A stretch of DNA of 64,000 nt from Aureitalea marina. GTDB lineage: Bacteria; Bacteroidota; Bacteroidia; Flavobacteriales; Flavobacteriaceae. The stretch covers positions 1,600,501-1,664,500 of the forward strand of contig NZ_MQUB01000001.1 in the NCBI RefSeq assembly GCF_002943755.1, read 5' to 3'. The position numbers and the translations under genes were made by a program. Position 1 is the first letter of the stretch. The number at the start of each line of letters is the position of its first letter. The notes under the pieces are model-generated. The model had not been told where the DNA came from. It worked only from the letters and a program-made list of their open reading frames with translations, and did no database searches. Below, piece by piece: positions 8,720 through 17,507 of the stretch.

Positions 8720-10723
8720 ATGAAATTCAAGATCGTATCCGACTTTAAACCTACGGGAGATCAACCAGAAGCCATTCAAGACCTGGCCGAAGGGATCAAT
8801 TCCGGAGAAAGGTATCAGACCCTGCTCGGGGTTACTGGTAGTGGAAAGACCTTTACAGTGGCCAATGTCGTGGAGTCTGTTCAGCGACCGACCCTGGTAC
8901 TAGCACATAATAAGACCCTGGCCGCCCAATTATACAGTGAGTTCAAACAATTCTTCCCGGACAATGCGGTGGAATATTTTGTCTCCTACTACGATTACTA
9001 CCAACCGGAAGCCTATCTGCCCACCTCCGGAACCTATATCGAAAAGGATCTGTCGATCAATGAAGAGATCGAAAAACTAAGACTTAGTACTACCTCTGCC
9101 CTGCTTTCCGGACGACGGGATGTGCTGGTAGTCGCCTCAGTGTCCTGCCTTTATGGTATCGGAAACCCTGTTGAATTTCAGAAAAATGTGATCCAACTGG
9201 AACAAGGTCAGATCATATCCCGAACCAAGCTTTTACATCAATTGGTGCAAAGTTTGTATTCCAGGACGGAGATGGATTTCCACAACGGACGTTTCCGTAT
9301 AAAGGGAGATACCGTTGATGTGTATCCCGGTTATGCCGATCACGCCTTTCGCATTCACTTCTTTGGGGATGAGATCGAAGAGATCGAGGCCTTTGATCCC
9401 AACACCAATGAGATCATTGAGAAATACGACCGCCTGAACATCTATCCGGCCAATATGTTTGTTACTTCACCGGATGTTCTTCAAGATGCGATTCGTGATA
9501 TACAAGATGACCTGGTCAAACAAGTGGATTATTTCAAGGAGATTGGAAAGCATTTGGAGGCTAAACGTTTGGACGAGCGAACGAATTTTGACTTGGAAAT
9601 GATCAGAGAACTGGGCTACTGTAGCGGCATTGAGAACTATAGCCGGTACCTGGACCGAAGAGCACCCGGAACTCGACCATTCTGCCTGCTGGACTATTTC
9701 CCGGACGATTACCTGATGGTAGTTGACGAGAGTCACGTTTCCATTCCCCAGGTTTCGGCCATGTACGGAGGAGATCGCTCCAGGAAAGAGAACTTGGTGG
9801 AATACGGATTCCGATTACCGGCTGCAATGGATAATCGACCGCTCAAATTTGAAGAATTTGAGGTCTTACAGAACCAAGTGATCTATGTAAGTGCGACACC
9901 GGCCGATTACGAATTGGAGAAGACCGGAGGAGTCTACATCGAACAGATCATCCGACCAACAGGACTACTAGACCCGCCCATCGAAGTACGCCCTAGTTTG
10001 AACCAGATCGATGATTTATTAGAAGAGATCCAGAAACGAGTGGAACAAGATGAACGCGTTCTGGTTACTACCCTCACCAAACGAATGGCTGAAGAACTTA
10101 CGAAGTACATGGCCAGGATCCAGGTCAGATGCCGGTACATACATTCAGACGTGGACACCTTGGAGCGAGTGGAGATCATGCAAGACCTGCGTTTGGGATT
10201 ATTCGATGTACTGGTGGGAGTCAACCTGCTAAGAGAAGGACTGGACCTGCCCGAAGTCTCACTGGTGGCCATACTGGATGCAGATAAAGAAGGATTCCTG
10301 AGAAGCACGCGCTCCTTAACTCAAACTGTTGGTCGTGCAGCGAGGCACATAAACGGAAAGGCCATCATGTATGCCGATAAGATCACCAGGAGCATGCAAG
10401 AGACCATGGACGGAACAGATTATCGCAGAAGTAAGCAGATCGCGTACAACGATGCTCATGGCATTACCCCAAAAGCGATCAAGAAGTCTCTGGAAAACGC
10501 ACTGACCAAAGCCAAAACAGAGGCCTATACTCTAGATACCGCAGAAGATTTGCTCGCCGAAAAGGAAGGCGAATACCTGAGCAAAGAACAATTGGAAAAA
10601 CGGATCAGGGATACGCGCAAGGAAATGGAAAAAGCAGCCAAGGAACTGGATTTCCTGATGGCTGCCAAACTCAGAGACAAGATCAAATCCCTCCAGCGCG
10701 AATTGGAAACCCAACACTCCTAG
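8720..10723 (+). CDS. uvrB: Excinuclease ABC subunit B
   Basis: A 667-residue UvrB of normal family length. Walker A is GVTGSGKTFT (about residues 35-44), the beta-hairpin that clamps DNA contains YDYYQPEAYLP, and the helicase motifs VDESHVSIPQ, VSATPADYE and QTVGRAARH follow in order. The C-terminal UVR motif (about 630-667, ending LRDKIKSLQRELE) binds UvrC. UvrB verifies damage delivered by UvrA and recruits UvrC in nucleotide excision repair. The rRNA pseudouridine synthase gene starts only six bases downstream, so the two are probably co-transcribed. Confidence 0.97.
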   Translation: MKFKIVSDFKPTGDQPEAIQDLAEGINSGERYQTLLGVTGSGKTFTVANVVESVQRPTLVLAHNKTLAAQLYSEFKQFFPDNAVEYFVSYYDYYQPEAYLPTSGTYIEKDLSINEEIEKLRLSTTSALLSGRRDVLVVASVSCLYGIGNPVEFQKNVIQLEQGQIISRTKLLHQLVQSLYSRTEMDFHNGRFRIKGDTVDVYPGYADHAFRIHFFGDEIEEIEAFDPNTNEIIEKYDRLNIYPANMFVTSPDVLQDAIRDIQDDLVKQVDYFKEIGKHLEAKRLDERTNFDLEMIRELGYCSGIENYSRYLDRRAPGTRPFCLLDYFPDDYLMVVDESHVSIPQVSAMYGGDRSRKENLVEYGFRLPAAMDNRPLKFEEFEVLQNQVIYVSATPADYELEKTGGVYIEQIIRPTGLLDPPIEVRPSLNQIDDLLEEIQKRVEQDERVLVTTLTKRMAEELTKYMARIQVRCRYIHSDVDTLERVEIMQDLRLGLFDVLVGVNLLREGLDLPEVSLVAILDADKEGFLRSTRSLTQTVGRAARHINGKAIMYADKITRSMQETMDGTDYRRSKQIAYNDAHGITPKAIKKSLENALTKAKTEAYTLDTAEDLLAEKEGEYLSKEQLEKRIRDTRKEMEKAAKELDFLMAAKLRDKIKSLQRELETQHS

Positions 10724-10729
10724 GCGAAT

Positions 10730-11473
10730 ATGAGTCAACATCACCCGGATTCCGTCAGACTAAACAAAGCCATCAGCGATAGCGGCTACTGTTCCCGCAG
10801 ACAGGCGGACAAACTGATCGAACAAGGACGTGTCCAGATCAACGGCGAGCCGACCGGCTTGGGGCAACGTGTGATGCCACAGGATGTAGTTACCGTAGAT
10901 GGCAAACCGATCAAGAGTCAAGAGAATCTGGTCTATATCGCCCTGAATAAGCCTGTAGGTATAACTTCAACAACGGATCAACGAGTAAAAGGTAATGTGG
11001 TGGACTTCATCAATCACCCGGAAAGGATCTACCATGTAGGGCGGCTGGACAAACCCAGCGAGGGCTTATTATTGATGACCAACGATGGGGACATTGTTAA
11101 TAAAATACTCCGTGCAGGGAACCGGCATGAGAAAGAATATATTGTTACGGTGGATCGGCCCATCACTCCAGAATTTTTAAAGCGTATGTCCAGTGGAGTT
11201 CCTATCCTGGACACCGTGACCAAACCCTGTCAAGTTGAGAAAATAAGCCGCTATGTTTTCAGGATTATTTTGATCCAAGGTTTGAACCGACAGATCAGGC
11301 GCATGTGTGAATACTTTGAATATGAGGTCGTCAAATTGAAGCGGATCCGTATTATGAACATCGCTTTGGGAGATCTTCCTACTGGTGCCTGGAGAGATTT
11401 GACTACCAGAGAGTTAGAGGATCTAAAGAAAGAACTTAAAGATTCTGACAATCAGTCTTTTAAGCCCCAATAA
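10730..11473 (+). CDS. rluF: 23S rRNA pseudouridine synthase, RluF type
   Basis: A 247-residue RsuA-family enzyme. The N-terminal S4 RNA-binding domain (about residues 8-60, [18 protein letters not shown]) is followed by the catalytic domain with [18 protein letters not shown], whose Asp is the nucleophile, and by the [18 protein letters not shown] segment. Best match by pattern is RluF (pseudouridine 2604 of 23S rRNA), but RluB/RluE-like specificity cannot be excluded from sequence alone. It starts six bases after uvrB and ends before a bidirectional terminator. Confidence 0.82.
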   Translation: MSQHHPDSVRLNKAISDSGYCSRRQADKLIEQGRVQINGEPTGLGQRVMPQDVVTVDGKPIKSQENLVYIALNKPVGITSTTDQRVKGNVVDFINHPERIYHVGRLDKPSEGLLLMTNDGDIVNKILRAGNRHEKEYIVTVDRPITPEFLKRMSSGVPILDTVTKPCQVEKISRYVFRIILIQGLNRQIRRMCEYFEYEVVKLKRIRIMNIALGDLPTGAWRDLTTRELEDLKKELKDSDNQSFKPQ

Positions 11474-11519
11474 TTTCATTTCCAACAGGGCTAACAACTT
11501 GAGTATATTCCAAAAGAAA

Positions 11520-11547
11520 ACCGCGTGCCGATTGAGTAGCACGCGGT
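11520..11547. terminator. Bidirectional terminator between rluF and hsp20
   Basis: A perfect 9-bp inverted repeat, ACCGCGTGC and GCACGCGGT, with a 10-base loop. A-rich sequence precedes it and CGTTTTC follows, so it could end transcription from both convergent genes. Confidence 0.75.
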
Positions 11548-11580
11548 CGTTTTCAACTAACTAACCAAATTAAATTTCAA

Positions 11581-12012
11581 TTATGAAATCTCAACCATCC
11601 GTTTAATATCTTGCTCCTCTTCCTTTTTGGGAAGGGTGATACTCAAAATCCCACTTTCATAATTTGCTCCGATCTCATTTATGTTTACCGTTTCAGGTAT
11701 TTTGAAAGACCGGGTAAATTCTCCGTAGTTAAACTCCTTACGGTTAAATTTACGCTTAATTTCGGACTCAGAATCATCCGCCGGATGATTTTTTGAAGAG
11801 ATTGTTAACACCTGTTTATCAAGCTCAATGGAGAAATCCTCCTTCTTCAAACCTGGGGCCGCAATTTCGATTGCAAAGATGGAAAAATTCTCGCTAATAT
11901 TGACAGCGGGAATGCTAAATGTTTCATAATCTTGCCTGTCCAATCGATTCTCAATAAACCAGTCGTCAAACAAGCTGGGAAACAATCCGGTATTTCGTTT
12001 TATCATTCTCAT
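11581..12012 (-). CDS. Small heat shock protein, Hsp20/alpha-crystallin family
   Basis: A 143-residue ATP-independent chaperone that holds unfolding proteins. The alpha-crystallin domain runs from about residue 38 to 130 (VNISENFSIFAIEIAAPGLKK, then KREFNYGEFTRSFKIPETVN-like strands and YESGILSITLPK, including the conserved G-I-L motif). I start at ATG 12012 (MRMIKRN); a TTG at 12018 would add two residues. Upstream on the same strand lie two identical 11-base palindromic sites (12077-12087, 12109-12119) that could be regulator sites. It converges on rluF and shares the terminator at 11520-11547. Confidence 0.9.
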   Translation of the reverse strand: MRMIKRNTGLFPSLFDDWFIENRLDRQDYETFSIPAVNISENFSIFAIEIAAPGLKKEDFSIELDKQVLTISSKNHPADDSESEIKRKFNRKEFNYGEFTRSFKIPETVNINEIGANYESGILSITLPKKEEEQDIKRMVEIS

Positions 12013-12076
12013 AACCAATGTGAATTAAAGTTGTTTTCCACATCAATTGCAAATAGGAAGCCAATTCGAATTTAGC

Positions 12077-12119
12077 GACATTTTGTCCTGAAACAACTCA
12101 TTTTCAAGGACATTTTGTC
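12077..12119 (-). promoter_or_regulatory. Two identical 11-base palindromic sites before hsp20
   Basis: GACATTTTGTC occurs at 12077-12087 and again at 12109-12119; each is an inverted repeat of GACA and TGTC around three bases. Centres are 32 bases apart, about three helical turns, and 70-105 bases upstream of the hsp20 ATG. This layout is typical of a paired operator, but the binding protein is unknown; it is not the CIRCE element. Confidence 0.5.
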
Positions 12120-12148
12120 GGAATTCAAGAATGATAACCCGCTATTTA

Positions 12149-12547
12149 TTAATTGTAATAGGTCTGGAAGATCTTGACCAATTCTTCAGATGGGATCAGT
12201 TTGTGTTCATAGTCGTTCAAGCGATTGAGAATTCGATCGATCGCCGCGGGCCGGATACCCATCTTTAGACCAAACTCCTTGATGGTCTCCACCTCTTTCT
12301 CGTGGATCTCCCCATCTACATTCATGACCAGTAACAGCTTGTGGAAATGGATGATCCGCTCTAACTCGGAGAATATGGGTTTGGAAGGCAGTGGATGCTG
12401 AAATAGAGCATCAACCTCCGCCTGGGTGATATCCATCCTTCTGGCCAGGCGTTGAATAAAATCGTACTCCGAGGCCGTTACTTTATCATCGGCGTGGGCC
12501 AGAACGATCAGGTCACTGATCAGGGCTTGTTTCTTTAGGGAACTCAT
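12149..12547 (-). CDS. TerB-like (TerB_C/DjlA-N fold) protein
   Basis: A 132-residue, all-helical cytoplasmic protein with the acidic metal-binding pattern of the TerB family: AHADDKVTASEYDF near the N-terminus and MNVDGEIHEKEVETI in the second half. In other bacteria such domains appear in tellurite-resistance and membrane-stress proteins, but stand-alone TerB-like proteins of Bacteroidota have no assigned role. No other ter genes are nearby, so a tellurite function should not be assumed. It has its own -7 box and is followed, after 136 bases, by hsp20 on the same strand. Confidence 0.65.
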   Translation of the reverse strand: MSSLKKQALISDLIVLAHADDKVTASEYDFIQRLARRMDITQAEVDALFQHPLPSKPIFSELERIIHFHKLLLVMNVDGEIHEKEVETIKEFGLKMGIRPAAIDRILNRLNDYEHKLIPSEELVKIFQTYYN

Positions 12548-12564
12548 TGGTTTATTACGTGAGA

Positions 12565-12572
12565 CAAAAATA
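12565..12572 (-). promoter_or_regulatory. -7 box TATTTTTG before TerB-like gene
   Basis: Exact TAnnTTTG match on the minus strand, 17 bases before the ATG at 12547. Confidence 0.5.
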
Positions 12573-12594
12573 AGAATACTTCAGATATTAAATT

Positions 12595-12619
12595 AAAAAA
12601 CCCGGTCACAAGGACCGGG
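12595..12619 (-). terminator. Rho-independent terminator after small secreted protein gene
   Basis: Perfect 7-bp stem CCCGGTC / GACCGGG with a 5-base loop, followed on the minus strand by six T. It ends the transcript of the gene at 12646-12981. Confidence 0.85.
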
Positions 12620-12645
12620 CAACCAAATTTACTACTCTCACTTAA

Positions 12646-12981
12646 TTAACTCGCGGCAACGATCCGCACGGGAACGTTGTACTGTTTACCCTGCTCAAGG
12701 TTAGTAGCGATCTCTTGATAATTCAAGCGAGCTTTTACAAAACGCTCTACTTGTTGATTCTCGGTCTCCACGTCAAGAACTACGATCTCGTTATCATCGT
12801 TCAACATGAAGGTTACATAGGCAGAGATCTCTGCGTCAACTTGAAATTGAGGGTTTTCAAGCAGTTCTGCGATTTGCTCAGAACATGACTTGTTTAATTC
12901 CTTTACTGGTTCGGTGGCTGCAGATAATACGGTTCCAGTCAAAAGTGCAAGTGCCAGTGCGATTGATTTGATTGTTCTCAT
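12646..12981 (-). CDS. Small secreted protein, function unknown
   Basis: A 111-residue protein. I start at ATG 12981 because it gives a clear signal peptide (MRTIKSIALALALLTGTVLSA); the frame is open upstream to 13095 but that part is low-complexity and AT-rich. The mature part of about 90 residues contains one Cys (NKSCSEQ), an AEISAYVTFML strand and a C-terminal segment EQGKQYNVPVRIV. Short proteins of this kind in Flavobacteriaceae are annotated only as hypothetical, and I do not recognise a domain. It is monocistronic, with tandem 11-base repeats upstream and a strong terminator downstream. Confidence 0.7.
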   Translation of the reverse strand: MRTIKSIALALALLTGTVLSAATEPVKELNKSCSEQIAELLENPQFQVDAEISAYVTFMLNDDNEIVVLDVETENQQVERFVKARLNYQEIATNLEQGKQYNVPVRIVAAS

Positions 12982-12997
12982 GATGTTCGTTTTTAAT

Positions 12998-13028
12998 GAT
13001 TGATAAATGATTGATAAATGATTGATAT
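12998..13028. repeat. Tandem 11-base repeat upstream of the small secreted protein
   Basis: GATTGATAAAT occurs twice in direct tandem (12998-13008 and 13009-13019), followed by a partial third copy GATTGATAT. It lies in the leader or promoter region, 17-47 bases before the ATG at 12981. It may be a regulator-binding site or simple slippage. Confidence 0.6.
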
Positions 13029-13173
13029 GCTTTATAGACGTATCAAAATCAATTATGTTACTCAACGTTTTAGTTTTTAACGGTTTATTAACCAAACTTA
13101 ACGTTGCTTAACACTAAACGCTCAACATGAAGTATTTAGGTAACACAGGATCAAGGTCCAGCAAGGATGTGGG

Positions 13174-14364
13174 TTATGCGAGAACCGCCTGCACCTTATC
13201 GGCTGCTTCCTGGAAGGCCACCGCCGATTGAACATCCAGGCCACTGTTGTCTATCAGCTCCTTGGCGATGTCAGCATTAGTTCCCTGCAGACGCACAATG
13301 ATAGGAACATCTATGCTTCCCATGTTCTTGTAGGCATCAACGATTCCCTGGGCAACGCGATCACAACGAACGATCCCACCAAAGATATTCACCAGGATGG
13401 CTTTTACATTAGGATCCTTCAAGATGATATTAAAAGCTGTTTCTACTCGTTCAGCATCAGCAGTACCTCCAACATCTAGGAAGTTGGCTGGCTCTCCCCC
13501 AGCTTGTTTGATCAGGTCCATGGTGGCCATAGCCAATCCGGCACCGTTAACCATACATCCTACATTTCCGTCCAGATCAACATAGTTCAGTCCAACCGCT
13601 TTGGCTTCCACCTCTATCGGGTTTTCCTCCCGGATATCCCTCATGGCCGCATAGTCCTTGTGACGATAAAGAGCATTGTCGTCCAGGGTGACCTTAGAAT
13701 CTACGGCGATCACACGATCGTCACTGGTCTTCAAAACCGGGTTGATCTCAAACAGAGAAGCATCCGAAGATATATAGGCTTTGTATAGCGCCGATACGAA
13801 TTTGGTCATTTGCTTGAATGCCTGTCCACTCAACCCCAGGTTGAAGGCCACTCTTCTAGCTTGGAAAGGTAGCAGTCCGACCGCCGGGTCCACCTCCTCG
13901 GTAAAGATCAGGTGAGGGGTCTTTTCGGCAACTGCCTCGATGTCCATTCCACCTTCAGTAGAATACATGATCATATTCTTCCCTTTGGCACGGTCCAGCA
14001 AGACACTCATATAATATTCTTCCGGTTCACTGTCTCCCGGATAGTACACATCTTCTGCGATCAGCACCTGATGTACTCGCTTCCCTTCAGGTGGGGTCTG
14101 AGGAGTGACCAGATCCATCCCGATGATCTGTCCGGCAATGTCTCTGACCTCATCCAGAGACTTGGCCAACTTTACTCCACCGCCTTTACCACGGCCTCCG
14201 GCATGTACTTGTGCCTTGATCACGTGCCAACCCGTTCCGGTCTCCTCGGTCAGTTTCTTTGCCGCCTCAACAGCTTCTTCCGGGCTAGTCGCTACCATCC
14301 CTCTTTGTATCTCTACTCCGAAACTATTTAAGATCTCTTTTCCCTGATATTCGTGTAAGTTCAT
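13174..14364 (-). CDS. sucC: Succinyl-CoA synthetase (ADP-forming) beta subunit
   Basis: A 396-residue protein of normal length. It starts [12 protein letters not shown], the conserved SucC opening. The ATP-grasp domain follows ([16 protein letters not shown] about residues 46-61), then the Mg/nucleotide region (ALFEINP...[11 protein letters not shown]) and the CoA-ligase C-terminal domain with [11 protein letters not shown] and [10 protein letters not shown]. It makes ATP while converting succinyl-CoA to succinate in the TCA cycle. The alpha subunit gene (sucD) is not adjacent, as is common in Bacteroidota. It has its own -7 box. Confidence 0.97.
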   Translation of the reverse strand: MNLHEYQGKEILNSFGVEIQRGMVATSPEEAVEAAKKLTEETGTGWHVIKAQVHAGGRGKGGGVKLAKSLDEVRDIAGQIIGMDLVTPQTPPEGKRVHQVLIAEDVYYPGDSEPEEYYMSVLLDRAKGKNMIMYSTEGGMDIEAVAEKTPHLIFTEEVDPAVGLLPFQARRVAFNLGLSGQAFKQMTKFVSALYKAYISSDASLFEINPVLKTSDDRVIAVDSKVTLDDNALYRHKDYAAMRDIREENPIEVEAKAVGLNYVDLDGNVGCMVNGAGLAMATMDLIKQAGGEPANFLDVGGTADAERVETAFNIILKDPNVKAILVNIFGGIVRCDRVAQGIVDAYKNMGSIDVPIIVRLQGTNADIAKELIDNSGLDVQSAVAFQEAADKVQAVLA

Positions 14365-14385
14365 CGATGCTGATTTTTAACCCGA

Positions 14386-14393
14386 CAAAAATA
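14386..14393 (-). promoter_or_regulatory. -7 box TATTTTTG before sucC
   Basis: Exact TAnnTTTG match on the minus strand, 21 bases before the sucC ATG at 14364. Confidence 0.55.
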
Positions 14394-14536
14394 AGGATTG
14401 TCCCATCAATTGCCGAATTTTTATAGGTAGAAATCAAGTCTCCCTCCTCCCTGGCCAACCGGGCAAAAAAACAGGGCTCTTGTTCGGTTTACGAATCGAA
14501 ATTCCAATTAACTTTACCCGCTTAACTTTTTGGACC

Positions 14537-15748
14537 ATGACACATCAGGATCTACTCAATGCAGTCGAAGAATTTGGAAGCCCTTTATATGTTTACGATG
14601 CCGATAAGATCAAATCCCAGTACAAACGGCTGACCGATGCTTTTAGATCGGTAGATAAGCTAAAGATTCATTATGCAGTCAAAGCCCTGTCCAATCTTTC
14701 CGTCCTGTCCTTGCTCAACAAATTGGGAGCGGGAATGGATACTGTGAGCATACAGGAAGTGAAACTAGCACTTGAGGCTGGAGTGCTCCCACAGGACATC
14801 ATTTATACACCCAATGGAGTGTCTTTGGAGGAGATCGAAGAAGCGGCTGAATTAGGCGTTAAGATCAACATCGATAACCTCTCTATCCTGGAGCAGTTTG
14901 GGACTCGTCATCCGGCTATTCCGGTTTGCGTGCGGATCAACCCGCATGTCATGGCAGGTGGGAATACGAATATTTCTGTTGGTCATATCGATTCGAAGTT
15001 CGGAATCTCCATCCATCAGCTTCCTCATATCAAGCGTATCGAATCCAATACCGGAATGATCATCAACGGAATCCACATGCACACAGGCAGTGATATTCTG
15101 GATATCGATGTGTTCCTGTATGCCTCTGAGATCTTGTTCGAAGCAGCCACCCATTTCGAGAACCTGGAATTCATCGATTTCGGAAGCGGCTTTAAAGTTC
15201 CTTATCGCGAAGGAGATATCGAGACCAATCTCGAAGAGATGGGAGAAAAACTTTCCAAGCGCTTCAACAAATTCTGCGCCGAACGAAACAAGGACCTGAC
15301 CCTGTCCTTTGAACCTGGGAAATTCCTGGTTAGCGAAGCAGGAAAGTTCCTGGCAAGGGTCAATGCGGTGAAGCAAACTACATCTACGGTCTTTGCCCAG
15401 ATCGACAGTGGTTTCAATCATTTGATACGCCCTATGCTATACGGCAGCAGGCATGAGATAGCGAATATCTCTAACCCCGAGGGAAGGGAACGCTTTTACA
15501 GTGTGGTAGGTTATATCTGCGAAACAGACACTTTTGGTAACAACCGCCGCATTTCAGAGATCCGGGAAGGGGATATTTTGTCCTTTGGCAATGCCGGCGC
15601 CTATTGCATGACCATGTCCAGCAATTACAACAGCCGGTATCGACCGGCCGAAGTATTGATGGTCTACGGTAAGGCCCATCTGATCCGTGAGCGCGAAGAT
15701 TTTGAGGATCTAATCCGCCGCCAAAAATTGATCGAGATGGAGGCTTAA
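14537..15748 (+). CDS. lysA: Diaminopimelate decarboxylase
   Basis: A 403-residue PLP enzyme that makes L-lysine from meso-diaminopimelate, the last step of the pathway. I start at ATG 14537 (MTHQDLLNAVEEFG); the frame is open further upstream but that part is not conserved. The PLP lysine is K49 in HYAVKALSN; GIHMHTGSD, FGSGFKVPYREGD, EPGKFLVSEAG and the C-terminal CETDTFG and GNAGAYCMTMSSNYNSR motifs are all present. It is divergent from sucC and followed after 61 bases by an unrelated SIMPL-domain gene. Confidence 0.95.
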   Translation: MTHQDLLNAVEEFGSPLYVYDADKIKSQYKRLTDAFRSVDKLKIHYAVKALSNLSVLSLLNKLGAGMDTVSIQEVKLALEAGVLPQDIIYTPNGVSLEEIEEAAELGVKINIDNLSILEQFGTRHPAIPVCVRINPHVMAGGNTNISVGHIDSKFGISIHQLPHIKRIESNTGMIINGIHMHTGSDILDIDVFLYASEILFEAATHFENLEFIDFGSGFKVPYREGDIETNLEEMGEKLSKRFNKFCAERNKDLTLSFEPGKFLVSEAGKFLARVNAVKQTTSTVFAQIDSGFNHLIRPMLYGSRHEIANISNPEGRERFYSVVGYICETDTFGNNRRISEIREGDILSFGNAGAYCMTMSSNYNSRYRPAEVLMVYGKAHLIREREDFEDLIRRQKLIEMEA

Positions 15749-15809
15749 AAAAGAATGGTATGGTTGTTGGATTAGAGCAGAATGTTCAATCTTAAATCCA
15801 AAGTATCCC

Positions 15810-16541
15810 ATGAAAACCATCATCAGCACCATCATTTTCAGTATCGCTATCATCTCCGGCGCCTATTTACTGGGTTCCTCCTATGTAGACAGAAGCCGTC
15901 CGGAAGGTAACATCAGTGTAACCGGGCTTGGAGAGACGAATTTCAGCTCTGATCTCATCGTCTGGCAAGGCAGTTTTTCCGTAGATAATATGAATATGCA
16001 GCAGGCCTATGGTCAGCTTAAGGACCATCAAGCCCTCATTGAGCAATACTTGATCTCCAAAGGGGTATCGGCCAGTGAGATCGTTTTCAACGCGGTTAGC
16101 ACCAACCGGATGACCAGGCAGAAATACTCCTCCAGCGGCGATTATATGGGAGAGGAATTCAGTGGTTATCGATTGAGTCAGACCGTACAGATCGAGTCTG
16201 GAGCTGTAGAGCGGATAGAATCCATTTCGAGGGAAGTTACCGAACTCTTGAACCAGGGGGTACAATTCTATTCCCAGGCCCCGCGATACTACTACACCAA
16301 ACTAGCTGATCTTAAGATCGAATTGATCTCCAAAGCCTCAGAGGATGCCCGGATAAGGGCCGAAAGAATGGCCGAACAATCAGGGAGCGACCTGGGTGAG
16401 CTGCAGACCTCCAGGATGGGAGTTTTCCAGATCACCGGGCAGAATGCCGATGAGGACTACTCCTGGGGAGGCACCTTCAATACTTCCGCCAAACACAAGA
16501 CTGCATCAATAACCGTCAAATCTGTCTTTAAGGTGGATTGA
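15810..16541 (+). CDS. SIMPL-domain (DUF541) periplasmic protein
   Basis: A 243-residue protein with an N-terminal hydrophobic segment (residues 3-23) that acts as a signal anchor or signal peptide, followed by ISVTGLGETNFSSDL, the typical opening of the SIMPL fold, and by the EDARIRAERMAEQSGSDLG helix. SIMPL proteins (E. coli YggE/SIMPL relatives) are periplasmic and linked to oxidative stress or membrane integrity, with no defined enzymatic role. The C-terminus ends in ASITVKSVFKV, the last family strand. It stands alone on the plus strand. Confidence 0.85.
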   Translation: MKTIISTIIFSIAIISGAYLLGSSYVDRSRPEGNISVTGLGETNFSSDLIVWQGSFSVDNMNMQQAYGQLKDHQALIEQYLISKGVSASEIVFNAVSTNRMTRQKYSSSGDYMGEEFSGYRLSQTVQIESGAVERIESISREVTELLNQGVQFYSQAPRYYYTKLADLKIELISKASEDARIRAERMAEQSGSDLGELQTSRMGVFQITGQNADEDYSWGGTFNTSAKHKTASITVKSVFKVD

Positions 16542-16638
16542 TCCATTTAGAATCGCTCTAAGTTATTTATGATCATCTGGAGGTAACACCTTGGTGATAA
16601 TCGAGCCGAATAGCAGAATTATCGCTAACTTAACTCTC

Positions 16639-17429
16639 ATGAAAACCAAGAGATTACTCGTGTTTTGCCTCTTTCTGGCATTTGGGATATTTACGGATTT
16701 AGTGATTGCCCAAGACTATTCCCTCTACAATAAGGCTAGCCTGGTGGTGGGGAAGGACACCCTACCCTATCGGATTATGTTCCCCGAAAACCTGGAGCCC
16801 GACAGGAAATATCCCTTGATCCTGTTTTTACATGGTTCGGGAGAGCGAGGCAATGACAATGAAGCTCAACTCACTCATGGAGCCGACCTCTTTATGAGAG
16901 GAGATGTCCGGGCCAATTATCCTGCCTTTGTGGTATTTCCTCAATGCCGTAAAGGAGTAAAATGGAATAATTCTGTCTGGAAACCCGGACCAGCAGCCAG
17001 GCAATATACCCTTCCTGAGGGTATTGAAAAAAATCTCCATCAAGACCTTTTAAAGGCATTAATGGAACGACTGGAGTCCAGTCTCCCTTTAGATAAGGAT
17101 AGGCTCTATGTTGGTGGGCTTTCCATGGGGGTATGGGCACCTTCGAGATCGTTCAACGCAATCCGGGAAAATTTGCGGCAGCCTTTGCCATATGTGGGGG
17201 AGCACATCCTGCATCGGCTGGCCGATTGAAAGGACTTTCCTGGTGGGTCTTCCACGGGCAGGCAGATAATGTAGTGCCTCCAATACACAGTGAAGAGATT
17301 GTCAAGGCCATGCGCGATATGGGTATTGATGTCCGGTTTAGTCTGTACCCCGATGTGAAACACGATAGCTGGAACCAGGCCTTTGCAGAGCCGGACCTCT
17401 TACCTTGGCTATTTAGCCATAAACAATGA
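16639..17429 (+). pseudogene. Secreted alpha/beta-hydrolase (esterase/peptidase-like), frameshifted
   Basis: Two frames make one protein of about 263 residues. Part one starts at ATG 16639 with a signal peptide ending DLVIAQ, then the oxyanion region ILFLHGSGERG and the start of the nucleophile elbow GGLSMG. Adding one G to the run of five at 17127-17131 joins it to the second frame, giving GGLSMGGMGTFE (GxSxG), the acidic residue in GQADNVVPP and the catalytic His in DVKHDSW. It matches the predicted-peptidase/phospholipase esterase group (COG4099-like). Without the correction the first frame ends early at 17229. Sequencing error is more likely than true decay because every motif is intact. 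Confidence 0.8.
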
Positions 17430-17465
17430 CAATGATTCTAGCTCCCATTGTTGAAGTGCATCCAA

Positions 17466-17473
17466 TATATTTG
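17466..17473 (+). promoter_or_regulatory. -7 box TATATTTG before LRR lipoprotein
   Basis: Exact TAnnTTTG match, 34 bases before the ATG at 17508. A TTG lies about 15 bases upstream, slightly closer than the usual -33 spacing. Confidence 0.5.
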
Positions 17474-17507
17474 AAAAAACTGGCCCACGGCCTCAATTGT
17501 AATTGTA

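Noticed and set aside
12149-12547. TerB-like protein as part of a tellurite or phage-defence operon
   Set aside because: No terC, terD, terE or other ter genes are nearby; the neighbours are hsp20 and a small secreted protein.
14852-15421. 189-codon minus-strand frame inside lysA
   Set aside because: Antisense shadow of a fully conserved lysA; no recognisable motif.
17127-17131. Programmed frameshift in the esterase gene
   Set aside because: The run is short, no slippery heptamer or strong downstream stem is evident, and three other genes show the same kind of break, so error is simpler.
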